NCBI GenBank assembly: GCA_019118585.1
Contig: DWYS01000122.1
Location: forward strand, 1 to 33,662
Length of the DNA stretch: 33,662 bases
Direction of reading: 5' to 3'
Source of the DNA: Candidatus Enterocloster faecavium
GTDB lineage: Bacteria > Bacillota > Clostridia > Lachnospirales > Lachnospiraceae
Under the pieces are notes generated by a model, which was not told the DNA's origin, made no database searches, and saw nothing but the letters and a program-made list of their open reading frames with translations. A program made the position numbers and the translations under genes. Shown piece by piece: positions 16,842 to 25,510 of this stretch. Each line of letters begins with the position of its first letter. The first letter of the stretch is position 1.

Positions 16842-17480
16842 TTGAAGACATTTCCCAAACCATTGTCTGCAAGGGAGGAAAAGGAGTATCTGGAACGCAG
16901 CAGAGAAGGGGACCAGTTGGCCAGGGAGGCTTTGATTGAACGGAATATGCGCCTTGTGGCCCATGTGGTGAAGAAGTATCAGAGTCCGGATTATGATCTG
17001 GAGGATTTGATCAGTGTGGGGACCATCGGTCTGATCAAGGCGGTCAATACGTTTCGGGCCGACAAGGGCTCAAGACTGGGGACCTATGCGGCAAAATGTG
17101 TGGAGAATGAAGTGCTGATGCTGCTGAGAGCCAGTAAAAAGCTTTCAAAGGAGGTTTCTCTTTTTGAACCCATTGGTGTTGACAAGGACGGAGAGGCCGT
17201 CAGCCTGGTGGATATTCTGGAAATGGATAATAAGGCGGCCATCGACACCATGATCTTAAAGCAGGATGTGAAGGAGCTGTATCAGGCCTTTGAGTCCTGC
17301 CTGACGGAAACGGAGAAGACGGTGATCCGGCTGCGCTATGGGCTTTACAGGGGAAGGGAACATACGCAGAGGGAAATAGCGGCAGAGCTGAACATTTCCC
17401 GCTCCTATGTGAGCCGTATCGAGAAGCGTGCCATTGAAAAGATCAGACGGGAATTTGAAAAGCATGGCGGCTGCCGGTAA
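16842..17480 (+). CDS. sigK: RNA polymerase sporulation sigma factor SigK, no pro-sequence
   Basis: A 212-residue sigma-70 family factor for late mother-cell sporulation genes. Region 2 is clear ([61 protein letters not shown]), and region 4 ends with [27 protein letters not shown]. The whole protein lines up with mature SigK from FPKPLS onward. The start codon is TTG with AAGGCGG 6 bases upstream. An in-frame TAA at 16818-16820 leaves no room for the membrane pro-peptide of Bacillus pro-SigK, so the product should be active on synthesis, as in some other Clostridia. The gene is not split by a skin element. A terminator overlaps its 3' end. Confidence 0.92.
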   Translation: MKTFPKPLSAREEKEYLERSREGDQLAREALIERNMRLVAHVVKKYQSPDYDLEDLISVGTIGLIKAVNTFRADKGSRLGTYAAKCVENEVLMLLRASKKLSKEVSLFEPIGVDKDGEAVSLVDILEMDNKAAIDTMILKQDVKELYQAFESCLTETEKTVIRLRYGLYRGREHTQREIAAELNISRSYVSRIEKRAIEKIRREFEKHGGCR

Positions 17481-17505
17481 AAGGGCGGCCGCCATGCTGA
17501 TTTTT
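17461..17505 (+). terminator. Terminator of sigK
   Basis: A perfect 11-bp stem (17461-17471 with 17488-17498), 16-base loop, and a T-run two bases later (17501-17505). The left arm lies within the last codons of sigK. Confidence 0.75.
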
Positions 17506-17559
17506 CAGCAGAACATGAAAAAGCGAAATAAAATTCCATCTATTTTAAGAAAAAGTGCA

Positions 17560-17588
17560 TTGTATCTCAGACTGAATACAGGTATACT
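17560..17588 (+). promoter_or_regulatory. Promoter of galE
   Basis: TTGTAT (17560-17565), 17-base spacer, TATACT (17583-17588). It lies after the sigK terminator and about 65 bases before the galE start. Confidence 0.5.
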
Positions 17589-17655
17589 GAACATACAAAG
17601 TACCAGGAAGGATGAAACCTGGCAAATCTGCAATCGACATAAGGAGGATACGAGA

Positions 17656-18681
17656 ATGACAATTCTAGTAACAGGCGGAGCCGGATATATCGGAAGCCAT
17701 ACCTGCGTAGAGCTATTAACTGCGGGATACGATGTGGTGGTGCTGGATAATCTCTGCAATTCCAGTGAAGAGTCTTTAAAACGGGTGGAAAAGATCACGG
17801 GAAAGAGCCTGAAGTTTTATGAGGCGGACCTTCTGGACCAGCCGGCGGTAAAGCAGGTATTTGACCAGGAGGATATTCAGGCGGTGATCCATTTTGCGGG
17901 CCTGAAGGCAGTGGGAGAGTCGGTGCAGAAACCGCTGGAATACTACCACAACAATATTACCGGAACCCTGATCCTCTGCGATGAGATGAGAAACCACGGC
18001 GTAAAGAACTTCGTATTCAGTTCCTCCGCCACCGTCTACGGAGACCCGGCGATCATCCCCATCACGGAGGAGTGCCCCAAGGGAGCCATCACCAATCCCT
18101 ATGGTCAGACCAAGGGGATGCTGGAGCAGATCCTTACGGACCTGAACCGGGCGGATTCCCAGTGGAATGTGATGCTGCTGCGGTATTTCAACCCCATCGG
18201 TGCTCATGAAAGCGGTCTGATCGGAGAGGACCCCAAAGGAATCCCCAACAACCTGGTGCCCTACATTGCTCAGGTGGCTGTGGGAAAACTGGACCATCTG
18301 AATGTATTTGGCGATGACTACGACACACCCGACGGAACCGGAGTAAGAGATTATATCCATGTAGTGGACCTGGCCAAGGGACATGTAAAGGCTCTGGAGA
18401 AGATGATGAACAGCCAGCCGGAGGTTCGGATTTACAACCTGGGAACAGGGGTCGGATACAGCGTACTGGATGTGCTTCACGCCTACGAGAAGGCCTGCGG
18501 CAAGACCCTTCCCTACAAGATCTGTCCCAGAAGAGCGGGAGATATCGCCACCTGCTATTCGGACTGCGCGAAGGCAGAGCGGGAGCTGGGCTGGAAGGCA
18601 GAGAAGGGGATTGAGGAGATGTGCGCGGATTCCTGGAGATGGCAGTCCCATAATCCGGACGGATACCGGACCGAAGCGTAA
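17656..18681 (+). CDS. galE: UDP-glucose 4-epimerase
   Basis: A 341-residue extended short-chain dehydrogenase that interconverts UDP-glucose and UDP-galactose, feeding galactose use and surface polysaccharides. The NAD loop is [10 protein letters not shown] at residues 7-16. The catalytic pair is Y149 and K153 (YGQTK), S/T residues lie in [11 protein letters not shown], and the substrate region has [18 protein letters not shown]. The ATG at 17656 has AAGGAGG 8 bases upstream. The frame is open further back to 17428, but that extension covers the sigK terminator and galE promoter and is not coding. It is a single-gene unit with a strong convergent terminator. Confidence 0.97.
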   Translation: MTILVTGGAGYIGSHTCVELLTAGYDVVVLDNLCNSSEESLKRVEKITGKSLKFYEADLLDQPAVKQVFDQEDIQAVIHFAGLKAVGESVQKPLEYYHNNITGTLILCDEMRNHGVKNFVFSSSATVYGDPAIIPITEECPKGAITNPYGQTKGMLEQILTDLNRADSQWNVMLLRYFNPIGAHESGLIGEDPKGIPNNLVPYIAQVAVGKLDHLNVFGDDYDTPDGTGVRDYIHVVDLAKGHVKALEKMMNSQPEVRIYNLGTGVGYSVLDVLHAYEKACGKTLPYKICPRRAGDIATCYSDCAKAERELGWKAEKGIEEMCADSWRWQSHNPDGYRTEA

Positions 18682-18731
18682 GGATGGCTTACCATCGTCA
18701 TCCGGCAGGAAACAAGCATCAGCAGATAGAA

Positions 18732-18767
18732 AAAGAGCGGGAAGGAATCAGGGCCTTCCCGCTCTTT
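18732..18767 (+). terminator. Convergent terminator between galE and the ABC exporter
   Basis: A perfect 14-bp stem (18732-18745 with 18754-18767), 8-base loop, A-rich and T-rich outer ends. It can act on both strands and lies just before the stop of the minus-strand ABC gene at 18776. Confidence 0.85.
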
Positions 18768-18775
18768 GCAATTCA

Positions 18776-20686
18776 CTAATCCAACTCCAGTGCACCTGTA
18801 TACAGCTGATAATAAGTACCGTGGAGCTTGATCAAATCTTCATGAGTACCGCGCTCGATGATGCGGCCGTGGTCCAGAACCATGATTGCATCAGCATTCT
18901 GAATCGTGGACAGACGGTGGGCAATGTAGAAGGTAGTACGGCCATGCATCAGGGCGTCCATACCTCTCTGGACAATAGCCTCGGTGTGGGTATCGATGGA
19001 ACTGGTGGCCTCGTCCAGGATCATAACCGGCGGGTCTGCCACAGCCGCACGGGCGATGGCGAGAAGCTGTCTCTGGCCCTGGCTCAGGTTGGAGCCGTTG
19101 CCCATGAGCATGGTGTTGTAGCCTTCCGGCAGCCGGCGTATGAAATCGTCAGCTCCTGCCAGCCGGGCAGCTCCGATACACTCCTCATCGGTGGCATCCA
19201 GGTTTCCGTAACGGATGTTTTCCATTACGGTTCCGGTAAACAGGTTGGTATCCTGGAGCACGATGCCCAGGCTGTGGCGCAGGTCCGCTTTCTTGATCTT
19301 TTTGATATTGATTCCGTCGTAACGGATTTTTCCATCGGCAATATCGTAGAAGCGGTTGATCAGGTTGGTGATGGTGGTCTTTCCGGCACCGGTGGAGCCC
19401 ACGAAGGCAACCTTCTGACCAGGCTTCGCATAAAGGGAAATATGGTGCAGCACCGTTTTCTCCGGAACATAGGCAAAGTCCACATCAAAGAAGCGGACAT
19501 CACCCTGAAGGCGGGTGTAGGTCACCGTACCGTCATGATGGGGATGCTTCCAGGCCCAGATGTTGGTACGCTGTGGGCATTCCACCAGTTCTCCTTTTTC
19601 GTTTTCCTGTGCGTTTACCAGAGTAACGTATCCTTCATCGGTTTCCTTCTCCTCATCCAGAAGAGTGAAGATCCGATGGGTTCCGGCCAGAGCCATTACC
19701 ACCATGTTGACCTGGTTGGATACCTGGCCGATGGCGCCGGCAAACTGTTTGGTCATGTTCAGGAAGGGCACGACAATACTGATGCTGAAGGCCATGCCGG
19801 AAAAGCTTAAATTAGGAGCTCCTGATAAGAGCAGGGTGCCGCCTACCAGAGCAACTATCACGTACATGACGTTTCCGATATTGCCCAGAAGGGGCATCAG
19901 GATATTGGCATAGCTGTTTGCCCGGCGGGCAGTGCGGTAGATTTCATCATTGATCTCATCGAAGCCGGCCTTGGCGCCGTCCTCATGGCAGAAAACCTTG
20001 ATGACCTTCTGGCCGTTCATCATTTCCTCTATATAGCCTTCCGCCCGCGCAATGTTAATCTGCTGGCGCAGGAACAGGCTGGAGGAATGGCTGCTGATGT
20101 GGCGGGCCAGCAGCGTCATGATCACAACGCCGCATACTACAACCAGCGCCAGCCAGATGCTGTAATACATCATGATGCAGAAAACGCTGAAGAGGGTGAC
20201 GGCGGAGATGGTCATCTGAGGAAGGCTCTGGCTGATCATCTGACGCAGCGTATCGATATCGTTGGTGTAATAACTCATGATATCGCCGTGGCTGTGCGTA
20301 TCAAAATAACGGATGGGCAAATCCTGCATATGGTCAAACATCTTTTCACGAAGCTTGGCCAGAGAACCCTGGGTGATAATGGCCATCAGCTGTGTATAGC
20401 AGATTCCTGCGATCAGGCTGATGACATACATGATAATCAGGATCGTCAGCAGTTTTACAATCTGTCCGGAAGCAGAAGACCAGTCTCCGGATGCATAGTG
20501 GTCTTCCACAATGGAAATGGCGTTCTGCATGAAGATGGACGGTACGGAGCTGACAATCGCGTTAATCAGGATACAGCCCAGGGTCAACGGCAGAAGCACC
20601 GGGTAAAACTCAAATATGGTGCGGATGAGACGCTTCATCACGCCCTTGGGGGCGCGCTGGCCTCTTCCGGTGGTGGTTCTACTCAT
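18776..20686 (-). CDS. ABC exporter half-transporter, catalytic NBD subunit
   Basis: A fused membrane/ATPase subunit of about 636 residues: six helices in the first 330, then the nucleotide-binding domain. Walker A is VGSTGAGKTT, Walker B VMILDEATSSID with the catalytic glutamate, and the switch histidine is in YIAHRLSTI. The signature is the unusual LSQGQ. Paired with the 20679 gene it forms a heterodimer like BmrCD-type multidrug exporters. Its intact Walker A/B would work with the normal signature of the partner, giving one active ATP site. A stretch of about 30 residues (NIWAWKHPHHDGTVTYTRLQ) sits between linker and domain. The ATG at 20686 has AGGAGG 8 bases upstream; a GTG at 20695 overlaps that site. 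It overlaps the upstream gene by 8 bases. Confidence 0.95.
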   Translation of the reverse strand: MSRTTTGRGQRAPKGVMKRLIRTIFEFYPVLLPLTLGCILINAIVSSVPSIFMQNAISIVEDHYASGDWSSASGQIVKLLTILIIMYVISLIAGICYTQLMAIITQGSLAKLREKMFDHMQDLPIRYFDTHSHGDIMSYYTNDIDTLRQMISQSLPQMTISAVTLFSVFCIMMYYSIWLALVVVCGVVIMTLLARHISSHSSSLFLRQQINIARAEGYIEEMMNGQKVIKVFCHEDGAKAGFDEINDEIYRTARRANSYANILMPLLGNIGNVMYVIVALVGGTLLLSGAPNLSFSGMAFSISIVVPFLNMTKQFAGAIGQVSNQVNMVVMALAGTHRIFTLLDEEKETDEGYVTLVNAQENEKGELVECPQRTNIWAWKHPHHDGTVTYTRLQGDVRFFDVDFAYVPEKTVLHHISLYAKPGQKVAFVGSTGAGKTTITNLINRFYDIADGKIRYDGINIKKIKKADLRHSLGIVLQDTNLFTGTVMENIRYGNLDATDEECIGAARLAGADDFIRRLPEGYNTMLMGNGSNLSQGQRQLLAIARAAVADPPVMILDEATSSIDTHTEAIVQRGMDALMHGRTTFYIAHRLSTIQNADAIMVLDHGRIIERGTHEDLIKLHGTYYQLYTGALELD

Positions 20687-22424
20687 TGCTGTCACCTCCT
20701 ACTCGGTTCTGAGATGTAAAGATTTCACGGTATACCTCGCTGGACTTCATCAGTTCCTCATGGGTTCCGATGGCGTCGATGCGTCCGCCCTCCATCAAAA
20801 TGATGCGGTCCGCATCCTGAACGCTGGCTACACGCTGTGCGATGATAATTTTGGTGGTTTCCGGGATAAAGTCGCGGAATCCCTTCCGGATCAGAGCATC
20901 CGTGCGGGTATCAACGGCGCTGGTGGAGTCATCCAGGATCAGGATCTTGGGTTTCTTCAGCAGGGCGCGGGCGATACACAGACGCTGTTTCTGACCTCCG
21001 GAAACGTTGGCGCCTCCCTGTTCGATCCAGGTATCATACTTATCCGGGAACTGCTGGATAAATTCATCGGCCTGAGCCAGACGACAGGCTTCTTCCATCT
21101 GCTCATCGGTGGCATCGGGATTGCCCCAGCGCAGGTTATCCTTGATGGTGCCGGAGAACAGCACGTTCTTCTGGAGCACCACGGCTACCTGATTTCGCAG
21201 AGCTTCCAGGTCATATTTGCGTACATCCTCGCCGCCTACTTTTACGCAGCCTTCCGTGGCATCGTAAAGGCGGGGGATCAGCTGGATCAGAGAGGATTTG
21301 GAAGAACCGGTTCCGCCCAGGATTCCGATGACCTCTCCGGATTTAATATGAAGGTTGATGTCGGACAGAGCCATGCGCTCCGCTTTCTTGGAGTACTTGA
21401 AGCTGACATCATCAAAATCGATGGAGCCGTCCTTTACCTCGGTCAGTCCGTTTTCCGGGCTGGTCAGGCTGCTCTGCTCGCTCAATACCTCTACAATACG
21501 CTCAGCAGATTCGGTGGCCATCGTAATCATAACGAATACCATGGAAACCATCATCAGGCTCATAAGAATCTGGAAGCTGTAGGTCAGCATGGAAGACATC
21601 TGTCCTACATTCAGGTCCAGACCACGGCTGGTGATAACGGCGTAGGAGCCATAGGCGATGACGAAGACCATACCGGTATAAACGCAGAACTGCATCATGG
21701 GGCTGTTGATCGCCATAATGCGCTCTGCCTTGGTGAAGTCCTTCTGAACGTTTTCAGCTGCCGCACCGAATTTTTTCTTCTCGTAGTCCTCACGCACATA
21801 GGATTTTACAACACGCATAGCCTGAATGTTTTCCTGAACGGAATCGTTTAAGGCATCGTATTTGCGGAACACCCGGCGGAAGATGGGGGTGGCTGCCCGG
21901 ATTACCAGGAATAGGGCAATGGTCAGAAGGGGGATGGTAAACAGGAAAATCATCGCCAGCCGTCCGCCCATAACGAATCCCATGACAAATGAGAAAATCA
22001 GCATCAGGGGACAGCGGATTGCTACACGGATGATCATCATGTAGGCCATCTGTACATTCATGATATCGGTGGTCATACGGGTAACCAGGCTGGATACGGA
22101 AAACTTGTCAATGTTCTCAAAGGAAAAGTTCTGAATATTATAGAACATATCCTTTCGCAGGTTTCTGGCAAATCCGGTGGATGCAGCTGCGCAGGTAGCA
22201 CCAGCGGCTCCGCCGAAGATCAGAGAAACCAGTGACATGGCAATCAGCACGATTCCGTACCGGACAATGACGTCCATGGAACAGCCGGCCTGCATCTGGT
22301 TCACGAGCTGTGCGATCACAAAGGGGATCGCACATTCCAGAATAACCTCCACCGTTACCAGCAAAGGCGTCAGGATCGAAGCCTTTTTAAATTCCCGGAT
22401 ACTCCGGGCCAAGACTTTAACCAT
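20679..22424 (-). CDS. ABC exporter half-transporter, degenerate NBD subunit
   Basis: A fused membrane/ATPase subunit of 581 residues with six N-terminal helices and a C-terminal nucleotide-binding domain. Several catalytic positions are altered. Walker A is GGTGSSKSS. The Walker B end is LILDDSTSAVD, with aspartate where the catalytic glutamate belongs. The H-loop reads IIAQRVASV, with glutamine for histidine. The signature VSGGQKQR is normal. This is the pattern of the non-catalytic half of asymmetric exporters. The partner lies immediately downstream (8-base overlap), a MarR regulator upstream. The ATG has AGGAGG 10 bases before it. Substrate is probably a drug or lipid-like compound, inferred from the family and the MarR neighbour. 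Confidence 0.95.
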   Translation of the reverse strand: MVKVLARSIREFKKASILTPLLVTVEVILECAIPFVIAQLVNQMQAGCSMDVIVRYGIVLIAMSLVSLIFGGAAGATCAAASTGFARNLRKDMFYNIQNFSFENIDKFSVSSLVTRMTTDIMNVQMAYMMIIRVAIRCPLMLIFSFVMGFVMGGRLAMIFLFTIPLLTIALFLVIRAATPIFRRVFRKYDALNDSVQENIQAMRVVKSYVREDYEKKKFGAAAENVQKDFTKAERIMAINSPMMQFCVYTGMVFVIAYGSYAVITSRGLDLNVGQMSSMLTYSFQILMSLMMVSMVFVMITMATESAERIVEVLSEQSSLTSPENGLTEVKDGSIDFDDVSFKYSKKAERMALSDINLHIKSGEVIGILGGTGSSKSSLIQLIPRLYDATEGCVKVGGEDVRKYDLEALRNQVAVVLQKNVLFSGTIKDNLRWGNPDATDEQMEEACRLAQADEFIQQFPDKYDTWIEQGGANVSGGQKQRLCIARALLKKPKILILDDSTSAVDTRTDALIRKGFRDFIPETTKIIIAQRVASVQDADRIILMEGGRIDAIGTHEELMKSSEVYREIFTSQNRVGGDSNE

Positions 22425-22474
22425 TGGTGGTATTCCTCCTTTATTATGTAAATTCTTAATGGTTCTTAAAATTC

Positions 22475-22497
22475 AGGCGGCTTCTGCCGCTTTTTTG
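22475..22497 (+). terminator. Plus-strand terminator-like hairpin inside the minus-strand marR-ABC gap
   Basis: GCGGC (22477-22481) pairs with GCCGC (22486-22490), loop TTCT, extended by a G-T and an A-T pair, then a run of six T on the plus strand. No plus-strand gene ends here. On the minus strand the same hairpin lies between marR and the exporter genes without a good T-tract. Confidence 0.4.
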
Positions 22498-22519
22498 TTC
22501 TGCTGCGAACTTTCTGGGC

Positions 22520-22993
22520 TTATGGTGTCTGTTGGCTGCCGGACAGGATGTCCGTTCTGTCCTCATCCCAGTGCTCCAGGTTGCACAGCATCTGTGCGGC
22601 TATCTCTTTAAACAGCTGCACCTGACCGTCGGAAATCCCACGGGTGAGCATGCGGTCGGTATTGCGCAGGCTGGCACGTACCTGGGTATCCAGTTCTACG
22701 GCCCGTTTTGTTGGAACCAGACTCTTCAGACGAGCGTCACTTTCCACGCTTTCCCGCCGTATAATGCCGTTTTTTTCCAAAAGCTGTAAAATTCCTGTGG
22801 CAGTTGAGCGGCTGAGTCCAAAGACGCTTTCAATATCCTTCTGAAAGACAGGTCCATCCTGACAGTGGATCAGAATATAATAGATGACCCGGCTCTGTAC
22901 GCCGGTGATGCCCAGGCTTTGCAGCATAGAATTGGAACGCGATTTAAGCTTATGCGACAGCAGGTTGATCCATGCGCCGCAGTCTTTTTCCAC
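22520..22993 (-). CDS. MarR-family transcriptional regulator
   Basis: A 157-residue winged-helix regulator. The DNA-binding part is clear: PVFQKDIESVFGLSRSTATGILQLLEKNGIIRRESVESDARLKSLVPTKRAVEL, with the typical D-x-R wing. It probably represses its own operon and responds to a small molecule that the downstream exporter removes. I chose the GTG at 22993 because AGGAGG lies 9 bases upstream; the longer frame from 23044 would begin at the predicted transcription start without a ribosome site. It is followed after 95 bases by the exporter genes. A palindrome CTATTTTATAG (23058-23068) between its promoter boxes is a candidate operator. Confidence 0.92.
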   Translation of the reverse strand: MEKDCGAWINLLSHKLKSRSNSMLQSLGITGVQSRVIYYILIHCQDGPVFQKDIESVFGLSRSTATGILQLLEKNGIIRRESVESDARLKSLVPTKRAVELDTQVRASLRNTDRMLTRGISDGQVQLFKEIAAQMLCNLEHWDEDRTDILSGSQQTP

Positions 22994-23049
22994 CTTTTCC
23001 CACCTCCTCTGAGCAAAATTGTATTTTATATTGTTCGGACACAAACAGT

Positions 23050-23078
23050 ATAGTAACCTATTTTATAGATGATGTCAA
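23050..23078 (-). promoter_or_regulatory. Promoter of marR-ABC operon with candidate operator
   Basis: On the minus strand TTGACA (23078-23073), 17-base spacer, TACTAT (23055-23050). The spacer contains the 11-base palindrome CTATTTTATAG (23058-23068), which could be the MarR site. The rSAM promoter lies about 50 bases away in the opposite direction. Confidence 0.7.
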
Positions 23079-23124
23079 GTAGGGATTTGCTTTCATTTTT
23101 AAGGAGAATAAATTTGATTTCTGC

Positions 23125-23153
23125 TTGCATTTTTTCCGGTATGCTGGTATGAT
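23125..23153 (+). promoter_or_regulatory. Promoter of the rSAM DNA-repair operon
   Basis: TTGCAT (23125-23130), 17-base spacer, TATGAT (23148-23153) with a TG one base before it (extended -10). Start of transcription is expected near 23160, right at the LexA box. Confidence 0.75.
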
Positions 23154-23162
23154 AATGGAATA

Positions 23163-23174
23163 GAACATATGTTC
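23163..23174 (+). promoter_or_regulatory. LexA (SOS) operator
   Basis: A perfect 12-base palindrome GAACATATGTTC, matching the Firmicute LexA/DinR box (CGAAC-N4-GTTC core) over the whole GAAC...GTTC part. It lies about 10 bases after the -10 box, where a bound repressor would block initiation. The gene behind it belongs to a family linked to DNA repair, which supports the call. Confidence 0.82.
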
Positions 23175-23203
23175 GAATATAGGGGATAAACGGAGGAACG
23201 ATC

Positions 23204-24679
23204 ATGCTGATTCAGGAAGATCTGAGTCTGGAGGAGAAATTGAAGATCTTGTCCGATGGAGCAAAGTACGATGCTGCCTGTACCTCCAGCGGAGTCAGCC
23301 GCAGGGGCAGACCGGGATTTTTGGGGAATACGTCTGCAGCCGGCATCTGCCACAGCTTTGCTGCAGACGGACGATGCATCTCCCTGTTGAAGATCCTTTT
23401 GACCAATCAGTGCATTTATGACTGCAAGTACTGCGTCAACCGCTGTTCCAACGATACGGTGCGGACTGCATTTACGCCTCAGGAGGTATGCCGTCTAACC
23501 ATGGAATTCTACCGCCGCAATTATATTGAAGGACTGTTTTTGAGTTCCGGCGTTCTTTACAGTGCGGATTACACGATGGAACAGATTTATGAGGTGGTAT
23601 GGAGACTGCGCACCCAGTACCGGTTCAACGGATATATCCATGTGAAGGCCATACCGGGAGCTTCTCCGGAGCTGATTGAGCAGACCGGCTTTCTGGCAGA
23701 CCGGATGAGTGTGAATCTGGAGCTGCCCACGGCAGAGGGACTGAAAAAACTGGCACCCGGAAAGACCAGGGAAAAGATTCTGCGTCCCATGCGCCAGATC
23801 CAGCAGGGCATCTGGGGGAACGCCCATTTTTTGGACGGTGAAGATCAAAGAAAGATAGGGAGCGGGGAAAGAGGAGGCCCGTCTTTTTTGCAGGGAACGG
23901 GAGCCGGCTTTCGGGGAGGGGCCGCCCTTTTGAGGGAGGATCTGGCCCAATCCGGATACAGGCCCCGAAATTCCCAGGGCAGGCCATTTGTGCCGGGAGG
24001 GCAGAGTACGCAGATGATCGTGGGAGCCACCCCGGAGAGCGATCTTCAGATGATGTCGGTGGCCCAGGCTCTCTATTATAATTTTGGATTAAAGAGGGTA
24101 TTTTACTCCGCCTATATCCCGGTCAATCAGGATGAGTCGCTTCCTTCCCTTCCGGGAGGTCCGCCTCTTCTGCGGGAACACCGGCTGTACCAGGCAGACT
24201 GGCTGCTGAGATTTTACGGATTCCGGGCGGAGGAGCTTTTGTCTGAAGAACAGCCTAATTTTAATGTGTTTCTGGATCCTAAGTGTGACTGGGCGCTGCG
24301 TCACCTGGAGCTGTTCCCGGTCGAGGTGAACCGGGCGGATTACGGGGCACTTCTGAGAGTACCGGGGATGGGAGTTAAGTCGGTCCGGCGGATCCTGGCG
24401 GCCAGAAGAGGGGGAAAGCTGGATTTCGGGGATTTGAAGAAGCTGGGGGTAGTGATGAAGCGGGCGGTTTATTTTATCACCTGCAAAGGAAAGATGATGG
24501 AAGGGGTCAGGCTGGACCAGGATTATATCACCAGCTGCCTTCTGGGGGACGAGAGGAGGTCAGTGTGGGATATTGAGCACAAGGACTGCTACCGCCAGCT
24601 GTCCCTCTTTGATGATTGGAAGCTTGAGGTTTGTCCCAGCAGTGAGGATGCAGTGAAGGCCGGGAAGGGAGAGTTGTAA
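23204..24679 (+). CDS. Radical SAM protein, putative DNA modification/repair (UDG-linked family)
   Basis: A 491-residue radical SAM protein of the rSAM_link_UDG type (TIGR03916-like). The cluster cysteines are C70, C74 and C77 (CIYDCKYC), inside LLKILLTNQCIYDCKYCVNRCSND. The barrel continues with EGLFLSSGVLYSADYTMEQI and FVPGGQSTQMIVGATPESDLQ. A helix-hairpin-helix near residues 381-430 (LLRVPGMGVKSVRRILAAR) suggests DNA binding. The exact reaction is unknown. Residues about 202-262 form a glycine-rich, low-complexity insert that seems longer than in relatives. GGAGGA lies 8 to 9 bases before the ATG. Transcription is from a LexA-boxed promoter, and the TIGR03915 partner starts at the base after the stop. 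Confidence 0.9.
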   Translation: MLIQEDLSLEEKLKILSDGAKYDAACTSSGVSRRGRPGFLGNTSAAGICHSFAADGRCISLLKILLTNQCIYDCKYCVNRCSNDTVRTAFTPQEVCRLTMEFYRRNYIEGLFLSSGVLYSADYTMEQIYEVVWRLRTQYRFNGYIHVKAIPGASPELIEQTGFLADRMSVNLELPTAEGLKKLAPGKTREKILRPMRQIQQGIWGNAHFLDGEDQRKIGSGERGGPSFLQGTGAGFRGGAALLREDLAQSGYRPRNSQGRPFVPGGQSTQMIVGATPESDLQMMSVAQALYYNFGLKRVFYSAYIPVNQDESLPSLPGGPPLLREHRLYQADWLLRFYGFRAEELLSEEQPNFNVFLDPKCDWALRHLELFPVEVNRADYGALLRVPGMGVKSVRRILAARRGGKLDFGDLKKLGVVMKRAVYFITCKGKMMEGVRLDQDYITSCLLGDERRSVWDIEHKDCYRQLSLFDDWKLEVCPSSEDAVKAGKGEL

Positions 24680-25507
24680 ATGACGGTTTATCTGTGTGAA
24701 GGGGATCTTGAACATATTTTGTGCGGGGTGTATGAGGCGTGGACGAGCCGCAGGGGCCATAAGAACGTGAGGCTTGCGCTGGAGGGGGAGGCATTTCAGA
24801 CCAGCTTTCTGGAGGAATATGTCCATGTTCCATATGAAGAGAGAAAATTCCGGGCCGTTTTTGACGCGATGGAACAGAAACTCTCCGCCCAGGTGACAGA
24901 CTGGGTTTACCGTGCTTCCCTCAGTGAGGATGAGGAGAGAGCAGATAAGATTTACCGTTTTCTTGTAACCGCTTTTGCCCTTGGTGCGGCGGTTGTGGAG
25001 CGTCTGCAGATCCCGGCGGTCCAGGAAGTGTTCCAGCTGTGCCGGTTTGTGGGGAATGAAAGCCATCTGATGACGGAGTTTCTGCGCTTTGTCCAGACGC
25101 CTTCCAACGTGCTGGTAAGCCGGATCGGACCGAAAAATGATGTGCTGCCCCTGATTTCCCCTCATTTTGCCGACCGGCTCCCATCGGAGAACTGGGTGAT
25201 TTGGGATGAGAACAGAGGCAAAGCGTCCGTGCACCAGGCTGATAAGGGATGGTTCCTCGTCTCCCTGACAGCGGAGGAAGAAAAGCAGATATCCATTTTA
25301 GCCGGAGGCGGGGGAAGGCTGCGGCAGGAGCCATCATCAGGACCGGAAACAGGATCCGAAATTTTTTCCGTCTGCGGGGAAGATTATGAGAAGCTGTGGA
25401 AATCCTTCTGCACCAGCATAGCCATATCCCAGCGGAACAATCCCCGCTGCCAGAGGACCCATCTTCCGCTGCGGTACAGGCCGTACATGACGGAATTTCA
25501 AAATTAG
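24680..25507 (+). CDS. TIGR03915/DUF4130 family putative DNA-repair protein
   Basis: A 275-residue protein of the DUF4130 family, which nearly always accompanies the radical SAM protein upstream. Visible blocks are YLCEGDLEHILCGVYEAW at the start, RFVGNESHLMTEFLRFV and PLISPHFADRLPSENWVIWDENRGKASVH in the middle, and the typical end RNNPRCQRTHLPLRYRPYMTEF. In many bacteria this protein is fused to a uracil-DNA-glycosylase-like domain; here it ends without one, so a separate glycosylase might lie elsewhere. Its ATG directly follows the rSAM stop, with the ribosome site (GGGAAGGGAG) inside the rSAM end, so the two are translated together. Biochemical role is undetermined. A retron begins about 50 bases downstream. 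Confidence 0.88.
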   Translation: MTVYLCEGDLEHILCGVYEAWTSRRGHKNVRLALEGEAFQTSFLEEYVHVPYEERKFRAVFDAMEQKLSAQVTDWVYRASLSEDEERADKIYRFLVTAFALGAAVVERLQIPAVQEVFQLCRFVGNESHLMTEFLRFVQTPSNVLVSRIGPKNDVLPLISPHFADRLPSENWVIWDENRGKASVHQADKGWFLVSLTAEEEKQISILAGGGGRLRQEPSSGPETGSEIFSVCGEDYEKLWKSFCTSIAISQRNNPRCQRTHLPLRYRPYMTEFQN

Positions 25508-25510
25508 GAG

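Noticed and set aside
16842-17480. Skin-type insertion in sigK
   Set aside because: The gene is continuous from start to region 4, with no recombinase or repeat.
18470-19810. Plus-strand open frame of 446 codons
   Set aside because: Starts inside galE, runs through the terminator and antisense to the ABC exporter; low-complexity translation without domains.
20616-21851. Plus-strand open frame of 411 codons
   Set aside because: Antisense to the two ABC exporter genes; no ribosome site or known domain.
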